Shown piece by piece: positions 46,401 to 58,208 of a stretch of 64,000 bases of DNA (position 1 is the stretch's first letter; each line of letters starts with the position of its first letter). The notes under the pieces were generated by a model that was not told the origin of the DNA, did no database searches, and saw only the letters and a list, made by a program, of their open reading frames with translations. A program made the translations under genes and the position numbers. The DNA is from Isoetes taiwanensis (taxonomy: Eukaryota; Streptophyta; Lycopodiopsida; Isoetales; Isoetaceae), in the NCBI GenBank assembly GCA_021234155.1, contig JAJEKV010000033.1:156442-220441 (forward strand), read 5' to 3'.

Positions 46401-49400
46401 AAGAGGCTGCCTCGGGAACTTTTGGATCCCGCCTCTTGGGGTCCTGGACTCTCCCCTCTTGTGAGGGATCCTGCAAGGTCCCGCCTCGTTTGACTTGGGG
46501 AAGGGTGCCAGCTCGGTTTATACCAGCGGGCTGCCCGACCGTTCTATCTTAACCCTTTGACCTAGACCTTCTCCGAAAATTTAGAAAATTGGGGCTACGT
46601 GTGCTGGAAATGGATTAGGATTCCAGTGGCAAAAATCAGAATTTATTTTTCGTACAATGCATTAATTGCGAATTTATGAATGTCTTGCCAGCAAAAAAGC
46701 CCCCCGACTTCTACTTGCCACATCGGGAGGAGGACGGGCCCAAACTCCCGCTCCGTCAGTTCCCCTTGCTCCGTATTCTCGGCTGCGGCTTCGGCGGAGT
46801 CCCAAGTGCAACAGACCAAGTCTCGGCCCCAAAGCGCCAAACCCTTCTAGAACACGGCAACCCACGGGGTTTTACGTTTTGGAGGCCCTCTCTTGTCGAC
46901 AGGTCCGGGGGACCTTGCAGAGTGACTTGACGTGGAGTGGGGGTGTTGGCGCTTGAGGTAACCGCGGACCCTAAAATCCCGGAAGCTGCTTGCCCCGAAT
47001 TTCCTCTCCCAAGGCCACGGGGCCGGGCGGGCGACCTCCCCTCTCGGAATCGCGATTTGGCTCTGCCAATGGACTTCGAGCGTCGGCGTTGCCACAGGGA
47101 CCAAGTTCCATGGCGAGAAGACCACCCGACCTCCAAGAAGCGCCAAAGTAGCTCACTTCCATCACACTTTCGTGAGTCAATTGGCCTAGGATGTGGATGC
47201 GGGGATCTTGTCGTGGAGGCGTGAGTGTTTTCTTTCTTTTACAAAACCGACCTTGTAACTTGCTCCCTAGGGTAATTTAGCCATTCGGACGATTTGGCGG
47301 TCGATTTGCCATTCGAACCTCCCGGTGCGAGCGACAAGACAATGCCCGGTTTCTACAAAGGGACCTCCGGGGCGCCCAGCGGTTTGACAAGTTCTCGGGA
47401 CCGATCTGGAATCTTTTGGGCCTTCCCGAAGAGGGGCCTGAGCGGAGGATCCAATGGTGGGATAGGGGAACCAGGGCTCCGGGAGGGTGGTCATTAGCGT
47501 GCAGCCCAGGGGAGGCCCCGAGGAAGGGCTGCCTGGGAACTTTTGGATCCCGCCTCTTGGGGTCCGGACTCTCCCCTCTTGTGAGGGATCCGCAAAGTCC
47601 TGGCCTCGTTTGACTTGGGGAAGGGTGCCAGCTCGGTTTGCCACAGCGGGCTGCCCGACCGTTCTAATGCTAACCCTTTGACCTAGACCTTCTCCAGAAA
47701 ATTTGAAAATTGGGCTGTGTGCTGGAAATGGATTAGGAATCCAGTGGCAAAAATCAGAATTTATTTTCGTACAATGCATTAATTGCAATTTATGAATGTC
47801 TTGCCCTTTGCAAAAGCCCCCACTTCTACTTGCCACATCGGAGGAGGACAGGCCCAAACTCCATCCGTCCGGTTCCCCTTGCTCCGTATTCTCGGCTGCT
47901 GCGGCTTCTGCGGCCAGGTCCCAAGTGCACCAAGACCAAGTCGGCCCCCCCCAAGCGCCAAACCCTTCTAGAACGGCAGCCCACGGGGTTTTACGTTTTG
48001 GAGGCCCTCTCCTTGTCGGTCCGGGCGGGACCTTGCGCCGTGACTTGGCGTGGAGTGGGGGGTGTTGGCCTTGAGCACGGACCCTAAAATCCCCGGAAGG
48101 CTGCTTGCCCGAATTTCCCTCTCCCCAAGGCCACAGGGGCCGGGCCAGGCGACCTCCCCTCTCAGAATCGCGATTTGACTCTGCCAATGGACTCGAGCGT
48201 CGGCGTTGCCACGGGGACCAAGTTCATTGGCGAAGACCACCCGACCTCAAGAAGCCAAAGTAGCTCACTTCCATCACACTTTCGTAGTCAATTGGCCTAG
48301 GATGTGGATGCGGGGATCTTGTCGTGGAGGCGTGAGTGTTTCTTTCTTTTTTGCAAAACCGACCTTGTAACTTGCTCCCTAGGGTAATTTAAGCCATTCG
48401 GACGATTTGGCGGTTGATTTGCCATTCCGGAGCCTCCCGGTGCGGCGACAAGACAACTGCGGTTTCTACAAAGGCCGACCTCGGGGCGCCAGCGGTTTGA
48501 CAAGTTCTCGGGACCAGATCTGGAATCTTTTGGGCCTTCAGAAGAGGGGGCCTGAGCGGGAGGATCAGCGGTCCGGATAGGGGAGCAGGGCTCCAGGAGG
48601 GTGGTCATTAAGCGTCACGACCCCGGGGGCTTTTTTGCCGGGGAAGGGCTGCCTCGGGACTTTTGGATCCATGCCTCTTGGGGTCGGACTCTCCCCTCTT
48701 GTGAGGGATCCCACCAAGGTCCTGGCCTCGTTTGACTTGGGGAAGGGTGCCAGCTTCGGTTGCCACACGGGCTGCCCCCGACCGTTCTAATCTAACCCTT
48801 TGACCTAGACCTTCTCAGAAAATTTCGAAAATTGGGCTACGTGTCTTTGGAAATGGATTAGGATTCAGTGGCAAAAATCAGAATTTATTTTAAATACAAT
48901 GCATTAATTCTTGTTTATGAATGTCTTGCCAGCGCAAAAGCCCCCGACTTCTACTTGCCACATCGGAGGAGGGGCAGGCCCAAACTCCGCTCCGTCGGTT
49001 CCCCTTGCTCCGTATTCTGACTGCGGCTTCTCGGCCAGTCCCAAGTGCAGCAGACCAAGTCTCCGGCCCCAAAGCGCCAAACCCTTCTAGAACACGGCAG
49101 CCCACGGGGGTTTACGTTTTGGAGGCCCTCTCCTGTCGAGTCGGGCGGGACCTTGCTTGCGTGACTTGGCGTGGAGTGGGGGTGTTGGCCTTGAAACCGC
49201 GGACCCTAAAATCCCCGGAGGCTGCGCCCGAATTTCCTCTCCCCAAGGCCACGGGGGCCGGGCGAGGCGACCTCCCTCTCGGAATCGCGATTTGACTCTG
49301 CCAATGGACTTCGAGCGTCGGCGTTGCCACAGGGACCAAGTTCCGTGGCGAGACCACCCGACCTCAAGAAGCCAAAGTAGCTCACTTCCATCACACTTTC

Positions 49401-52400
49401 GTAGTCAATTGGCCTAGGATGTGGATCACGGGATCTTGTCGTGGAGGCGTGAGTGTTTCTTTCTTTTGCAAAACCGACCTTGTAACTTGCTCCCTGGGGT
49501 AATTTCCGCCATTCGGACGATTTGGCGGTCGATTTGCCATTCCAACCTCCGGTGCCCGAGCGACAAGACAAATACTTGGTTTCTACAAGGCCGACCTCCG
49601 GGGCCCCAGCGGTTTGACAAGTTCTCCCGGACCCGATCACGGAATCTTTTGGGCCTTCGAAGAGGGGCCCAACGGGAGGATCAGCAGTCCGGATAGGGGA
49701 ACCGGCTCAGGAGGGTGGTCATTAAGCGTCGGCCCATTTTAGCTTCATTCGAGGAAGGGCTGCCTCGGGAACTTTTGGATCCGCCTCTTGGGGTCGGACT
49801 CTCCCCTCTTGTGAGGGGATCCTTTGCAAAGGTCTCAGCCTCGTTTGACTTGGGGAAGGGTGCCAGCTTCGGTTGCCCCCTTGGGCTGCCCACGGCCTCC
49901 ATTCTAATGCTAACCCTTTGACCTAGACCTTCTCCGAAAATTTAGAAAAAATTGGGTGCATTATTGCTGGAAATGGATTAGGATTCCAGGCGGCAAAAAT
50001 CAGAATTTATTTTAGGTACAATGCATTAATTAGCGAATTTATGAATGTCTTGCCACTGCAAAGCCCCCCGACTTCTACTTGCCACATCGGGAGGAGGACA
50101 GGCCCAAACTCAGGCTCCGTCGGTTCCCCTTGCTCCGTATTCACCGGCTGCGGCTCTCGGCCCGGGTCCCCAAGTGCAAGAGACCAAGTCTACGGCCCCC
50201 AAAACCAAACCCTTCTAGAACACGCAACCCACCCGGTTTCGTTTTGGAGGCCCTCTCCTTGTCGGTCGGCGGGACCTTGCCCGTGACTTGGCGTGGAGTG
50301 GGGTGTTGGCCTTGACCTACGGACCCTAAAATCCCGGGAACTGCTTGCCCACATTTCCTCTCCCCAAGGCCACGAGGGGCCGGACGGGCGACCTCCCCTC
50401 TCGGGCTATGCGATTTGACTCTGCCAATGGACTCCGGAAGCGTCGGCGTTGCCCTAGGGACCAAGTTACGTGGCGAGAAGACCAAACTTCGGCTCCCAAA
50501 ACAAAACCCTTCCATCAATCGTGGTCAATTGTCCGCAGGGATTTCGTTTGATGGGGATCTTGTCTGGAGGCGTGAGTTGTTTCTTTCTTTTTGCAAAACT
50601 TGACATGGAGTAGGGTGTTTCGCCATTCGGGGACCCTTTGGCGGGAAGTTGCTTGCCATTCAGTTCATTACAAGTTAATTATGCCAAGACCCATGTCAAA
50701 TTTCTTTAGGGGGGCGATCCTCGGGGAACAAGGGCATTCTCTCTCTCCATATGCCTTCACGGAATCTTTTGGGCCTTCACAACCATCATCACAAGCATCC
50801 AAATCTAACCCCCATACCACTAGTCTTTTTGCGTTTCTGTAATCATTTATCTTCATTCTAGTAGAAAGGATGCTTTTCTCGTAATCATTTCCTTCATTCT
50901 TGGGGTTATGATGCTTATATTCTTGTGCAATCTTAGACCAAGTATAACGTCGTTTGCCAAAGGGGAACCCCAAGTACAACGGTCCCACAAACTCCATTCC
51001 TTTGACCTTAGCTAACCCTTTGACCTAGACCTTCTCAGAAAATTTAGAAAATTGGGCTTTATTGCTGGAGATGGGTTAGGATTCCGGTGGCAAAAAATCA
51101 GAATTTATTTTAGTGCAATGCATTAATTGCGAATTTATGAATGTCTTGCCCACTTTGCAAAAGCCCCCAGACTTCTACTTGCCACATCGGAGGAGGACAT
51201 GCCCAAACTCGGCTCCGTCCCGGTTCCCTTGCTCCATATTCTTCGGCGCGGCTTCTCGGCCGGGTCCCAAGTGCAGCGGACCAGTCTCTCCGGCCCCAAA
51301 GCGCCAAACCCTTCTAGAACACGGCAGCCCACGGGGTTTCGTTTTGGAGGCCCTCTCCTTGTCGGTCGGGGGGACCTTGCTGGCAGTGACTTGGCGTGGG
51401 TGGGGTGTTGGCCTTGAGCGGACCCTAAAATCCCGGGAAGGCTGCTTGCCCCGAATTTCCTCTCCCAAGGCCACGGGGGCCGGACGGGCGACCTCCCCTC
51501 TCTCCGGAATCGCGATTTGACTCTGCCAATGGACTCTAGCGTCGGCGTTGCCACAGGACCAAGTTCAGGTGGCGAGAAGACCACCCCAGACCTCCAAGAA
51601 GCCAAAGTAGCTCACTTCCATCACACTGTCGTAGTCAATTGGCCTAGGATGTGGATCTCGGGATCTTGTCGTGGAAAGGCGTGAGTGTTTCTTTCTTTTG
51701 CAAAACCGACCTTGTAACTTGCTCCCTAGGGTAATTTCGCCATTCCGGACGATTTGGCGGGGTCGATTTGCCATTCGGAGCCTCCCGGTGCCCGAGCGAC
51801 AAACCTACCCGGTTTCTACAAGGCCGACCTCGGGGCGCCCAGCGGTTTGACAAGTTCTCGGGGACCCGATCTGGAATCTTTTGGGCCTTCCCGAAGAGGG
51901 CCCTGAGCGGAGGATCAGCGGTGGGATAGGGGAGCCTGGGCTCAGGGAGGTGGTCATTAGCGTCACGGCCAGGGGCTGCCCGAGGGAAGGGGCTGCCTCG
52001 GGGAACTTTTTTTGGATCCCGCCTCTTGGGGTCAGGACTCTCCCCTCTTGTGAGGGATCCACACAAGGTCTGGCCTCGTTTGACTTGGGGAAGGGTGCGG
52101 CTTCGGTTGCCACAGCGGGCTGCCCGGCCCGTTCTAATGCTAACCCTTTGACCTAGACCTTCTCAGAAAATTTAGAAAATTGGGCTCTTTGGAAATGGAT
52201 TAGGATTCCAGTGGCAAAAAATCAGAATTTATTTTACCACAATGCATTAATTGCGAATTTATGAATGTCTTGCCAGCACCAAAGCCCCCGACTTCTACTT
52301 GCCACATCGGGAGGAGGACGAGGCCCAAACTCCCTCCGTCAGTTCCCCTTGCTTTCGTATTCACCTGTTTGCGGCTTCGGCCGGTCCCAAGTGCAGCGGA

Positions 52401-53830
52401 CCAAGTCTCGGCCCCCAAAGCGCCAAACCCTTCTAGAACACGGCAACCCGCGGGGTTTCGTTTTGGAGGCCCTCCTTGTCGGTCAGGCGGGACCTTGCGC
52501 GTGACTTGGCGTGGAGTGGGGGTGTTGGCCTTGAGGACCCTAAAATCCCGGGAAGCTGCTTGCCCCGTTTCCTCTCCCCAAGGCCACGGGGACGGGGCCA
52601 GGCGACCTCCCTCTCGGGAATCGCGATTTGACTCTGCCAATGGACTTCGAAACGTCGGCGTTGCCACAGGGGACCAAGTTCCGTGGCCAGAAGACCACCC
52701 GACCTCCAAGAAGCGCCAAAGTAGCTCACTTCCATCACACACTCGTAGTCAATTGGCCTAGGATGTGGATGCGGGATCTTGTCGTGGAGGCGTGAGTGTT
52801 TCTTTCTTTTGCAAAACCCGACCTTGTAACTTGCTCCCTAGGGTAATTTCGCCATTCGGGGCGATTTGGCGGGGTCGATTTGCCATTCGAACCTCCCGGT
52901 GCCCGAGCGACAAGACAACTGCGGGTTTCTACAAGGCCGACCTCGGGGCCCAGCGGTTTGACAAGTTCTCGGGACCGTCTGGAATCTTTTGGGCCTTCGA
53001 AGGGGGGGCCCTGAGCGGAGGATCAGCGGTGGGATAGGGGAACAGGGCTCGGGGAGGGTGGTCGTGGCGTCTGCAGCCCCAGGGGGCTTGGCTGCCAGGA
53101 AGAGGCTGCCTCGGGGAACTTTTTGGATCCCGCCTCTTGGGGTCCGGGACTCTCCCCTCTTGTGAGGGATCCACAGAGTCCTGGCCTCGTTTGACTTGGG
53201 GAAGGGTGCCGACTTCGGTTGCCACAGCGGGATGCCCGGCCGTTCTATCTTAACCCTTTGACCTAGACCTTCTCAGAAAATTTAGAAAAATTGGGCGTGT
53301 CTTTGGAAATGGATTAGGATTCGGTGGCAAAAAATCAGAATTTATTTTTAAGTTACAATGCATTAATTCTGCGAATTTATGAATGTCTTGCCCTGCAAAA
53401 GCCCCCCGACTTCTACTTGCCACGGAGGGAGGACCGGGGCCCAAACTCGCTCCGTCAGTTCCCTTGCTCCAGGTATTCTCGGCTGCGGCTTCTACCGGCC
53501 CGGTCCCAAGTGCAACAGACCAAGTCTCGGCCCCAAAGCGCAAACCCTTCTAGACACGGCAACCCACGGGGGGTTTACGTTTTGGAGGCCCTCTCGCCTT
53601 GTCAGTCCGGCGGGACCTTGCGCCGTGACTTGGCGTGGGGGGGGTGTTGGCGGACATGACGGACCCTAAATCCCCCCTTTGCGCCCGGTTTTCTCCCCAA
53701 GGCCACGGGGCGGGGCCGGCGACCTCCCCTCGGGGCTGCGATTTGGCTCTGCCAATGGACTCGAGCGTCGACTTGCCCTGGGACCAAGATTACGTGACCA
53801 GAAGACCACTCATGTTCACCCAACTAAGAA
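43480..53830. repeat. Tandem satellite of ~1.12-kb GC-rich units
   Basis: The anchor gacctagaccttct occurs at 44279, 45440, 46559, 47680, 48802, 49920, 51022, 52150 and 53260. Spacings are 1161, 1119, 1121, 1122, 1118, 1102, 1128 and 1110. A diverged unit (43480-44010) starts the array and a truncated one ends it. Each unit carries ttgcgaatttatgaatgtct, cttctacttgccacatcg, cgccaaacccttctagaa, cctaaaatcc, aagtagctcacttccatcac, gggatcttgtcgtggagg and tggaatcttttgggcctt in the same order. Units differ mostly by short insertions or deletions in G/C runs. The long frames on both strands are out of phase from unit to unit, so they are not counted as genes. Confidence 0.93.
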
Positions 53831-53886
53831 ATGAGTTTTTAAGCGCGTCGGTAATGCGTCGTCATCTGCGGCGTCAATACGTCATC

Positions 53887-53939
53887 TTGACGTATTTGGT
53901 CTTATAGCGGCGATGGTTTAACTATTTTATTTTGTTGTG
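53887..53939. repeat. Right CACTA-like terminus
   Basis: Reads gacgtatttggtcttatagc, ggcgatgg... and closes with ttttattttgttgtg, the reverse complement of CACAACAAAATAAAA. It matches the left end at 36006 in its first 8 bases and in the CGCTAT subterminal core. Confidence 0.6.
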
Positions 53940-54600
53940 TACATGTTTGATCTTGGGGGCATGTTTGAGCCTAGACAATGCTTGAGCCTAAGAGGCTTGT
54001 TTGAACCCTAGGTAGCATGTTGTTGACCCTAAGGAAATGCAAAAGCGCCCCTACCGTTCAAGCGTCTATAGGCTCCTCATGCTTCCTCTATGTATTTGGA
54101 CTTGTTCACCCTACAAAAATACCATTATTATTATCGTTTGAAGGTAGAAGCGTTGATCCCAGCAGAAGCTGGTGGATAGCATCAAATTAAGCAATGATAG
54201 GGTTAACTTGGTGGTGGCGGTTTAAGGTTAGAAAATGGAGTAACTAAGATACCATTGAAGACTCTTTGCATGTTCTAGTCTAGAGGCAATGCTTGAGCCT
54301 ATGTGGCTTCTTTGAGCCCATGTTCCGGCGTTCTTTATTCCTCTAGATATAATGTATACCAAAGGGGGGAGGAAAAATGAATTGAATGGGTTTTATTACA
54401 CACGAAAACCAATAGACATGCTTTATCGAAAAGGATTGTTGCGAGGATGTGCATAATATTTGACATATAGAATTTAATGATGCGTCTCCTCTAGGTGCTA
54501 ACTAGGATTCGTCATTGTTAACATTACCAACATTTGTATTAAAATGCACAGTACATCGTATTTAAGTGGAATTGCTTTCACGGTGTAGATCTTTGCATGA
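53940..54600. other. Non-coding spacer between two CACTA units
   Basis: Repeats of a ttgagccta(g/a)-type phrase (53965-54320). No gene. The 3' end of the second CACTA unit should lie here, and caccctacaaaaat at 54107 is a weak candidate. Confidence 0.4.
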
Positions 54601-54609
54601 GGCGGTGGT

Positions 54610-57600
54610 CCAACCTCTTTGATGCTCACCGTTTTTTCGGTGAGTTTGAATGCCTTGATCTACGCGGGGGCTCTTGGGGCGTTATTGACTCCTCTAGCAC
54701 AACACCTTGGAATATTGAAAACGTCCCTGGTGTAGTTTGTATGATAAACCACCATGTTGGGTCTTTTATCGTCGGTAAAGAAAAAAATCTGGTCAAAGAA
54801 AGGCGTGAGATTGATATTGATGGTCTAAATTTTTGAAGTGGATATGTGTATGTGTGTGTACTGTTCCGCGGTTATGCGGAAGGACAGCGTCTCACTACGG
54901 TACATCTTGCTAGAGTTGGCAGGCGAAAAAGCCACTTGTTCTATCATGCTTCTTGTAGGCACGGCCCCTTAGTGAAGGTCAAACCAATGGACGCTTCGAA
55001 TGAAGGTCTTAAAATTGCCACCAACATCCCACCTCCATTATAGTCTTTAACCTCGGAGCCAATCCGCGGGTGGCTTCGGCGATTCACGATCGGCAACACG
55101 CGATTGAAACTCCATCGTGAATGATGCCATGACTCCCGATCCGCAAGTCTTCTGTGTATGTCAAGAGAACTCACCGATAGTGGGTCCCATGCCACCATAT
55201 CGGTAGATATATCTTGTCAAAAAGCACCATTAATGTCAATAGATACAATAACATCAAAAGAAAATACCGATTTAGACATCAACATAATTTGTTGCAACTA
55301 CCTTTTTCATGACACCTTGTCGTATGCCCATTAAAGGCTGTAATATACTCCCCTTGTGATATGCATCGGTCAAAGCACGTAGTACCCATTCTCTTTCCAT
55401 CTTGTCAGAGGCAAGGGTTCATATCCATCAGAGTGCGGGCTGCGTCTATTATATTAGATCTCCATTCATGCCTCTTCTCTTCCATTTCTTCCTTTGTTTC
55501 TCATAACGAGCAATCCATTTTGCCATTGGTGCGGAATTGTAAAGAAGAAATTGATTAACTATAATGATCATATCGGGAATGACTTCTGCATACCATTGCC
55601 TTACGCCACTACCCCACAATCTTCGTCCCCTTCATCACTCCATAGCGAGGTGCATCACGGATGTCTGGCGGAAATATATTACGTCATATAGAAAAGTGAC
55701 TCTTTACCGCCAACCATCCCTCGCCATACTACCTTCGGGGCGTGCTCTTTGGCCTTTTCCATATCCTTCAATACCTTCATAAACCTTTCCAAAAAAAACA
55801 TCCATCGGCATGTCACGGTTCCATGACTCCACTTCCTCAATAAGATGTACCAAAAGATGGGTTTGGTTATCAAAAAGCTTAGGAAACTCCTTCTCCAACA
55901 AGCAACATGCCTCGCCATTTTTCACTTTCATCTCTTCAATTTAGATCTTTTCGGTATAGTTTTTTTACACATCCACCTATGAGGTCCAAAACAAAAAACT
56001 TAGCCACAAATAAAATAGGCGGGGGACCACTAAATCAACATGGGTAACAACCTTATGACCTTTGATGGGGCACTTATTGCCTCAATGGTCCCTTGTCTAA
56101 AACTCCCCTAAAGGTCGGGGGCATGAAGAGCGCATGATCAAACACCAAATATAAGTTATGGGTTACATTTTATAGTAGTGCATATATATGTGGACTTCAA
56201 TTTAACACATGCAAGAACTTATGCGATCATGGGACTTTAAACCAGGTCGGCTCCCCACTACTTGTGAATCACGGTTCACAATGATTGCATGTAACCGGTT
56301 GGTGTTCGGGGCCCTTAAATCATCATAAATAGGTCGATGGTCAGCCCTAGCAATAACCCATTTTGCGGAGGAAGTGGTTGCCCTTCACCTCGGATCCATG
56401 CCTCTTTCTTTGTATTACTTACCTTAAGGTCCATCACGGCATTTGTTGTGTCTTTTTGACCAAATACATGCTTCCATAAAAAGAGTTTCCCGTTCTTGAA
56501 GATATGCATCGGGTCTAAAAGGTGTTGAATCAATGGGTGGGTCCAATATGGTAGTCTATAAAAAGCGAACTTCCTTTTCATTATTGGCGGTAAAGACTTT
56601 CCTCTCCGCTTCCTTCCGCCACCCGTATAATTCCTCATCCTCCTTTGTCTGGATTGCATTTCACGACCTCCTGCATTTGGAAATTTGCCCCAGTTTTTCC
56701 CCTTGGATTTTCCCCCTCTTCCTTCTTATCCCAAAAGCTCACCCATTCTGTTGTGGTAGTGCGGCGGTGGTTGCGTATAGTCTGATTGTGCCCGGTGTGT
56801 CTATTTGCTTTACGAAATGGGTCGTGGCGGCAAATACTTCTAAAACCCTGGTATACTACTACTTTCTTAGGATGCTTAGGTGGCCCGATTGCTGCAACTT
56901 TTCCCCATCGTCTCATGGGAAGTGCCCGATGTCTTAAACCGGAACACTTTCGGCAAACCGGAAAGTCATGCATAGTCCACAATAGTATACCTCTAAGATT
57001 AAAAGCGTCATTTTTATGGGCATCGTGGAGCCTGAATACTGTGTTCCCAAAGGGAGTAACTCATCCACAATTATTCTTAGGTACACATCTAAATTACTTG
57101 GTTTTCTTCCCGGGTATCAATAAAGTCATCATAATGTGCCCACTCTTCATCAACAACCATGGGGGTATGTTGTAGTTCACTATCATCAGCGGCCATGTAG
57201 ACCATACGGTCGATTGTGTACCATATGGGTTTCATCATGGGTGGCCGGGCCAAAAGCTGCGTTTAAGTGGTTCTTTTCAAAAGTCGAACTCCATGTCGCA
57301 TCGACATGCTTCAAAGCTACTTGTTAAACAGGGGTTCGCATCACATCATCACTAGATGCATGTGTAGAAGTGAAGATCATTAGGCTAGCCAATGTCTTTA
57401 CAGCGGAACATCAACTTTAACCTATAGAATAAATTATAGGCAACATATAAATTACCCGAGAAAATAAGTGAATTTACAACTATTTGTAGAAGTGGTGATG
57501 CATATACCTTGGGATTATTGGAAAGTGTCGAATAACCTTCGAGGGTGCCGTTTTTTTCCTTTAGGTCATTCGTATCTCGGTTCATTACATCTGAGAGACA

Positions 57601-57700
57601 ATGAGTGGACTTCTCATGCTTTCGGCGGGGGGATAGAAGATCATACAATCATTTGGACATGCATGTATGACTTTATAACCAAGGCCGATTAAAGGCTTGA
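54610..57700 (-). pseudogene. CACTA (En/Spm) TNP2-type transposase, broken
   Basis: Read from right to left, the order of conserved TNP2 blocks is complete. VIHACPNDCMIFY (57690-57630), VIRHFPIIPRYMH near 57520, YNIPPWLLMKS near 57160, TLLIPGKKT near 57110, FNLRGILLWTMHDFP near 56980, FYRLPYWTHPLIQHLLDPMH and IFKN (56560-56490), FGQKDTTNAVMDL, CLLEKEFPKLFDNQTHLLVH and LIEEVES (55905-55830), CRWMFFLERFMKVLK and ARPEGSMA (55800-55715), and a C-terminal SLPTIKDPTWWFIIQT near 54760. The protein cuts and moves CACTA elements by binding the ends (family knowledge). The frame changes every 50-110 codons and stops are common, so no product can be made. The DDE residues were not assigned. Confidence 0.85.
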
Positions 57701-57842
57701 ATCATTTTCTTAACTTGAGATGCATTGGGTAGGCATATTGTTCTTCCTACGGAAGGATCTTCTAGATTGCAATAACACAGCATCTAAGGTGGTAAGATAA
57801 AAGATGGAGATGGTGGTAAGATAGAAAGACTTGATAAGTATG

Positions 57843-58208
57843 TCACCTCAATAGAAGCGAGAGACGCTTGCATTGCTCCACTTGAACTTGGTTTGGAGAT
57901 TGAGAATTAGCGAACCGCCGACAAGCGAGAGGTTGAGGCGAAGGAAATAAGCTGTTTACGCCCGATAACAATAGGGTCATCGTCGGTGCGACCAATCCTC
58001 GAAGGGTATCAACATCTTCTACCATATCCTCTCCACCACCATCCTCGACATCATCTAAATCAATATCGGGTAATTCTTGAAGGCGTGCAACATATCGGAC
58101 ATCGGCTTCGTCCACGAAAAGACCGTTCTGGGTTAGATCAATAGTTTCATCCTCTTCATATTGATGATTGCGCAATATCTTCATATTGGTGCTCGGCTTG
58201 AAATTCAC
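57843..58208 (-). pseudogene. Acidic N-terminal region, probably of the TNP2 transposase gene
   Basis: Open 121-codon frame upstream of the transposase blocks: NHQYEEDETIDLTQNGLFV, ARLQELPDIDLDDVEDGGGE, then a mixed tail. TNP2 proteins often have a variable acidic region between the N-terminal DUF4218-like start and the core. It could also be a separate exon. No domain recognised. Confidence 0.4.

Larger units (their letters stand above)
36006..53939. mobile_element. Large CACTA-type transposon assembly with internal satellite
   Basis: Left end CACAACAAGAAAA (36006-36018) is one base from the common plant CACTA end CACTACAAGAAAA and is followed by TTAGCGACGCTATGACG. The right end (53939 read backwards) is CACAACAAAATAAAA followed by CATCGCCGCTATAAGAC. 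The two ends thus share the terminal block and a CGmCGCTAT subterminal core. The outer ~18 kb contains GC-rich subterminal repeats (36023-36480), minus-strand gene relics (37.1-41.3 kb), tRNA-like repeats, a purine tract, an internal copy of the right end (43425-43452) and the satellite array 43480-53830. No clear 3-bp target duplication was seen (gca / tac). Confidence 0.6.

Noticed and set aside
47267-48187. 306-codon minus-strand open frame, and many 80-190-codon frames on both strands of the satellite
   Set aside because: Neighbouring units shift frame at different places and all frames are open because the sequence is GC-rich. There is no shared protein and no start or stop logic.
43480-53830. 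CRISPR-like array
   Set aside because: Units are 1.1 kb with no short repeat/spacer alternation, in a plant genome.
55679-55931. Separate small gene on the minus strand
   Set aside because: Its two overlapping frames are the C-terminal TNP2 block (CLLEKEFP...RWMFFLERFMKVLK...ARPEGSMA) split by a frameshift.
56533-56937. 134-codon plus-strand frame
   Set aside because: It is antisense to the TNP2 transposase blocks on the minus strand.
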